From positions 12,033,660 through 12,097,659 of the forward strand of contig NC_134999.1 in assembly GCF_051020985.1 (NCBI RefSeq): a stretch of DNA of 64,000 nt. Direction: 5' to 3'. Positions 60,669 to 64,000 of the stretch are shown one piece after another (positions within the stretch are counted from its first letter, which is position 1; the number at the start of each line of letters is the position of its first letter). The notes under the pieces were generated by a model that was not told the origin of the DNA, searched no databases, and saw only the letters and a program-made list of their open reading frames with translations. Position numbers and translations under genes: made by a program. The stretch is from Nomia melanderi. Lineage: Eukaryota; Arthropoda; Insecta; Hymenoptera; Halictidae.

Positions 60669-60696
60669 ATAATGGATTTCTTTTTCCTTAACTTAA
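60669..60696. repeat. Mariner right terminal inverted repeat
   Basis: 28 bp, which read on the minus strand begin TTAAGTTAAGGAAAAAG. Followed by the TA duplication at 60697-60698. Confidence 0.9.
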
Positions 60697-61530
60697 TACT
60701 TAAGGATTATTGCAGCTTAATAGGGAAACCTCTTCACGCTATATTAAATTTTAATTCTACCACTTCCTTTCTTCTTTTAAATCGAATATGTCAACGACAG
60801 ACATACCTTCGTGAATTGAAAAGCTTTGAAAAAGAACATGACAGAAGCCTATATATTTCATACGACGGGAAAGTCTATACGCGTGATGCTTACAGCCCGC
60901 GTAATCGTCACCCATTAAATCCTCAGTTTTCTCACGGTCCGGTTTCGCGTGTCCTCATCGGCGGTCGCATAAATAATGTTATCAGTTCGAAAAGCGACAT
61001 CGTTTTCTAGTGTACCTACGGCGACCGTTATCGTCCCGTCGAACGGAAAAAAACTCGAGATACCTCGTCACGGTCGTAGAAACGTGTCGTTGTCGCGTCT
61101 ACCGATTAATAACAGGTTCCTAATAGCGCGTTGGGCGAAAGGACATGTAAATAAATAGATCGATGGTGCCAACAATGCTCACGCAAATTATATATATATA
61201 TATATTGACAGTTTTCACTACTCCTAACCCTTTTCAACATCAAACACGTATCCCCAACTGTCGACTCGGTAATTACTGTTTGCAAACGTAGAACGTATTA
61301 AATTCAATTCGATCAATGTTCAAAATTCAATGAAACAACGTTCAAACTACAAAGTATAAAATCCAATAACAGATGATCACAAAGTTAAACGCAACAACAC
61401 GAAACAACCGTATTAATCTTCTACTAAGTTACCAAGGATACCTCACAGAACCCAACCTCGAGACCATTCCCAAAAAATACATCGACAACAACAAAACACT
61501 ACCATGAAAATAACTCCAAGTACTTATACT
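60697..61530. other. Spacer with small GC patch
   Basis: AT-rich with a CpG-rich patch at 60850-61160, a TA microsatellite at 61187-61205, then strongly A/C-rich DNA (61321-61500: A85 C47 G16 T32). A 112-codon + frame begins inside the mariner end at 60672 and is considered spurious. Confidence 0.45.
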
Positions 61531-61782
61531 CCGCAAGAAATCCGATCCCCAGAAACATCGGCGCGACAAGAAGCTCCGGCAAATAATTACTTCCTTTATT
61601 CGCGGCGCGAATTAAAACAAGATTAAAGACTGGTACGAGGGACCGCCCGTTGGTCCTCGGCAGCGCTAACGAAACGCGTGGAATCGTAAAAGGAGCAAAA
61701 CCCGGCGCGATCGAACGGAAAAAAGGCAACCGAAAAAAAGTACGGTATCTGGCCCCGTCCGTCCACCCGTCCACCTGTCCGT

Positions 61783-61802
61783 CCGTTCGTTCGTTCGTTC
61801 GT
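61783..61802 (+). repeat. TTCG tetranucleotide tract
   Basis: GTTCGTTCGTTCGTTCG within a longer GTCC/GTTC-rich stretch starting at 61759. Confidence 0.75.
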
Positions 61803-61933
61803 CGGTCCGTTTGGAACTGGTCCAGCATTCACTGCGTGCTACTTTGTTTCGCCCCGTTCGATCGGCTTTCCGGTGCGCGCCGCGGAAGAGGGACCGGCGG
61901 GATTAAAATTTCACGACACTCTCCCCCGCCAGC

Positions 61934-61959
61934 CGCTGGGCCCCGTACGGGGCCCAGCG
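61934..61959. other. 26-bp perfect palindrome
   Basis: The half-site CGCTGGGCCCCGT at 61934-61946 is followed without a spacer by its exact reverse complement. GC-rich, with a central GTAC. It could bind a dimeric protein or extrude a cruciform. No known element matches. Confidence 0.85.
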
Positions 61960-62439
61960 ACAATGTATCTGCGGCAGGGGTGAACACCAATTAAGACGTT
62001 ACCTGCGCTAAGGCTGAAACTCGATAAGGGCCCGGGGCAGTGCAGTGGTACCCGCGGCCACTTAGACGAGCCGCGGCGCGTCCCCGCGTTCATAGAAGGA
62101 AGGGGACCGACCGGCAGCGGACACCAACGCCGCGGACGAACGGGAGGGAATCGGCCACCGTGGAACGGCGCTGGGATTCTCCGGTGTCACACGCGCCGCC
62201 GCCCTCTGCGCCGGCAGACCCCCGGCTCGTGTTTCGGTTTTCGGCTTTCCGAGAAACGTTCCGCGAGGCCCACCCGCCACCCGCCATCTTTTTCTCGCTT
62301 TCTCTAGGCCCCTCGGCGGGCTCACGGACCTGGACTGACATTGTCTTCGCGTCCCGCTGCACAATGAACCACCGTGCGGGGGTTGCCGATCGAAACGCTG
62401 GTTCCTGGAAGCTGACGGGTTCAGCTCGTTGTTAATGAG

Positions 62440-63050
62440 AGCCTTGGGAATGTTCAGGGATGTTACGGGGGTTTTCTTTTTCTTTTGACTCAGGTGAAAT
62501 TTTGGAGAGCTTGAGTCGGTGTTGGGCAATTGATGAGAGATTTGAGGGTCATGCTGGTGGTACATAGGACTTTTGTAGTTGAGAGTGACCGTTAGTCGCC
62601 ATGTTTGGTACAGTGGGATGATAATGTTCGGAGGTTAATATTAAAGTTTGTGTGATGTTCGCTATGCGAAATACTGAAATAACGCGCGAGTCCTCTGAAG
62701 AGTGATTGAAAGTTAAGAATAGGCGAAACGATAGATTTTTCCATTGCAATTGGAGGATTTGATCTTCCAATCTTCGAATTCTTGGCTCGTTTGATTTTAG
62801 TGTCAGTGGATACTAAATTTTGACAGTGAATAATCTTATTAATTGATTTTCTGTACAGAAAGTAGAAATTTAACTTTCTAGGCCTCGTTCTTATCTTTAG
62901 CTACCGGTATTTCGTTTTGGAGCCATTCGCCAAATCTACACTTCCATCATCCTATCTAATACGATAAAAATGTAATTTTATTAAAAATATTTCAACATAT
63001 GAAATCTACTTGCGAAAACTCTCCGATCACGTGAACCAGCTCTCCATGAA
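62440..63050. other. Spacer, G/T-rich then AT-rich
   Basis: Right flank of the preceding island; G/T-rich to about 62830. No gene recognised. Confidence 0.45.
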
Positions 63051-63560
63051 AACGTCACTTAACTCGTCGTTCCGCCTTCACGGCCCAGGAATCAACGGGG
63101 CGACGTCTGACCGTGGAGTCGCGACGCGTTTTAGAAATAAAAATAGCTGATAACACGTTGCCGCAAAAAGGTTCAACCACTGGCAGCGGAGGATTTCTTT
63201 CCGCTCCGCAGATAGCATGGTATCACGTCGAACGGGAAGAGAGAAAGAAACGAGAGGGAAAGGGAGGGCTCGTCTGGTGGCGCCCGCGGACGACTGTTTT
63301 TGTCCCCTTATAATTTGGCAGCACTCGACGGTTCCCTCTGTGGACAGGACGCGCGGATGCCTCGCGAGGATCGCGGGGAATTCGCGGCGGCATCCGCTGA
63401 GAAATTGTATCGTTTACCATTTAAGTACCGGGATGTAGGATTCTTGTCCGGGTACGTCGAACCGCGGAAATATTTATTTGAGACGAGCGCCGCGCAATCT
63501 AGTAAATAAAATAACTCCGCCGCGTTTCTGACTGGCTCTGCAGATACCTTCTCCTGAATT
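63050..63560. other. GC-rich island with GA tract
   Basis: CpG-rich, with a purine tract at 63234-63267. Overlapping frames on both strands (66-102 codons) are unrecognised. Confidence 0.4.
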
Positions 63561-63599
63561 ACGATGTCGGAGTTGAAGTGACTTCCGTTGAGATAGAGA

Positions 63600-64000
63600 T
63601 TCGATTCGAGTGGCATTTAATAGCTAATTTTCTTATTTTTATGGAAATATTATAGTATTTATACTATATTAACTAATAATATTCACCTGGGAAATAAAGT
63701 ATATTGTTAATCAAATTTAATATCAGTAATTAAGTATTAGTAAATAATGATTATTAGCATGTGATATTTAAATATCGATAATTAAATACCAGTAGAATTA
63801 AAATATCTTGGACTCTATTGAGATTCTGGCAGTCCACTTGCAATTACAATTCTTAAGCTTAACTATTTAATATTATAGCAAATCAAAGTTAATCGTAAAA
63901 TACTGTTAATAAAAGAGAAGGTTAAAGGATAGTACAATGTTTGTTGTAAATCGATGTAAGAAGGATCGATCAATGATTAAGTGAATTCGGTGTAGATTGT
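63600..64000. other. AT-rich spacer at window end
   Basis: Very AT-rich, with repeated TAATTAAGTATTAGTAAATA-like phrases (63720-63800). No gene. Confidence 0.45.

Larger units (their letters stand above)
59442..60696 (-). mobile_element. Mariner (Tc1/mariner) transposon, inactive
   Basis: A 1255-bp DNA transposon flanked by TA target duplications (59440-59441 and 60697-60698). The 28-bp terminal inverted repeats start TTAGGTTGGGGAAAAAG and TTAAGTTAAGGAAAAAG and match at 25 of 28 positions. The length is typical of mariner. It holds one transposase gene on the minus strand, broken by a stop and a frameshift, so it cannot move on its own. The transposase resembles the mariner type common in bees and other Hymenoptera (mellifera-like); the subfamily is from memory. 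The element sits between two GC-rich islands and is not visibly disrupting a gene. Confidence 0.93.
61530..62440. other. Large GC-rich island with palindrome
   Basis: Among the most CpG-rich parts of the window. It contains a CGTT tetranucleotide tract (61783-61802) and a 26-bp perfect palindrome (61934-61959). Left flank A85 C47 G16 T32 (61321-61500), right flank A37 C19 G59 T65 (62461-62640). Frames on both strands are open to 167 codons without known motifs. Confidence 0.5.

Noticed and set aside
60672..61010. 112-codon + frame starting in the mariner terminal repeat
   Set aside because: It begins within transposon DNA, has no known motif and no splice evidence.

Overview
This is eukaryotic, insect-like nuclear DNA. 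It is AT-rich with many short GC-rich, CpG-rich islands, dinucleotide and trinucleotide microsatellites, short non-coding elements flanked by TTAA, and one decayed mariner transposon. The mariner type, the CpG abundance and the TTAA elements suggest a hymenopteran, perhaps a bee. That is an inference; no host gene here identifies the species.

No intact host protein-coding gene, rRNA gene or tRNA gene could be supported in 64 kb. The longest open frames are either microsatellite translations (45.6-46.4 kb, 52.2-52.9 kb) or lie in GC-rich islands where several frames on both strands are open at once. The window is therefore either intergenic or the inside of a very long intron. Four short stretches have acceptor-open frame-donor architecture and are listed as candidate exons at low confidence.

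Layout: about 30 GC-rich islands of 0.2-0.9 kb alternate with AT-rich spacers of 1-3 kb along the whole window. Many islands carry GA/CT tracts. The AT-rich DNA to the left of an island is usually rich in A and C on the + strand, and the DNA to the right is rich in G and T. Hand counts at five islands bear this out. Such a mirrored strand asymmetry is what divergent transcription or bidirectional replication from each island would leave, and it is the most interesting signal in the window.

The mobile fraction has two main parts. One is a 1255-bp mariner at 59442-60696, with a TA duplication, 28-bp inverted repeats and a broken transposase that keeps the D,D34D residues. The other is at least five families of 160-245 bp elements bounded by TTAA with short inverted repeats (called here pB-1 to pB-5), which look like piggyBac-type MITEs. 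In two places neighbouring elements share a single TTAA. A further repeat of about 130 bp (46856-46988) resembles a dispersed repeat known from hymenopteran genomes.

Tandem repeats include a 445-bp CT tract, a 277-bp TCG/TCA tract with a nearby GAA tract, and several diverged minisatellites with units of 16, 30, 35, about 85, about 118 and about 150 bp. A 26-bp perfect palindrome and a 48-nt hairpin stand out as isolated structures.
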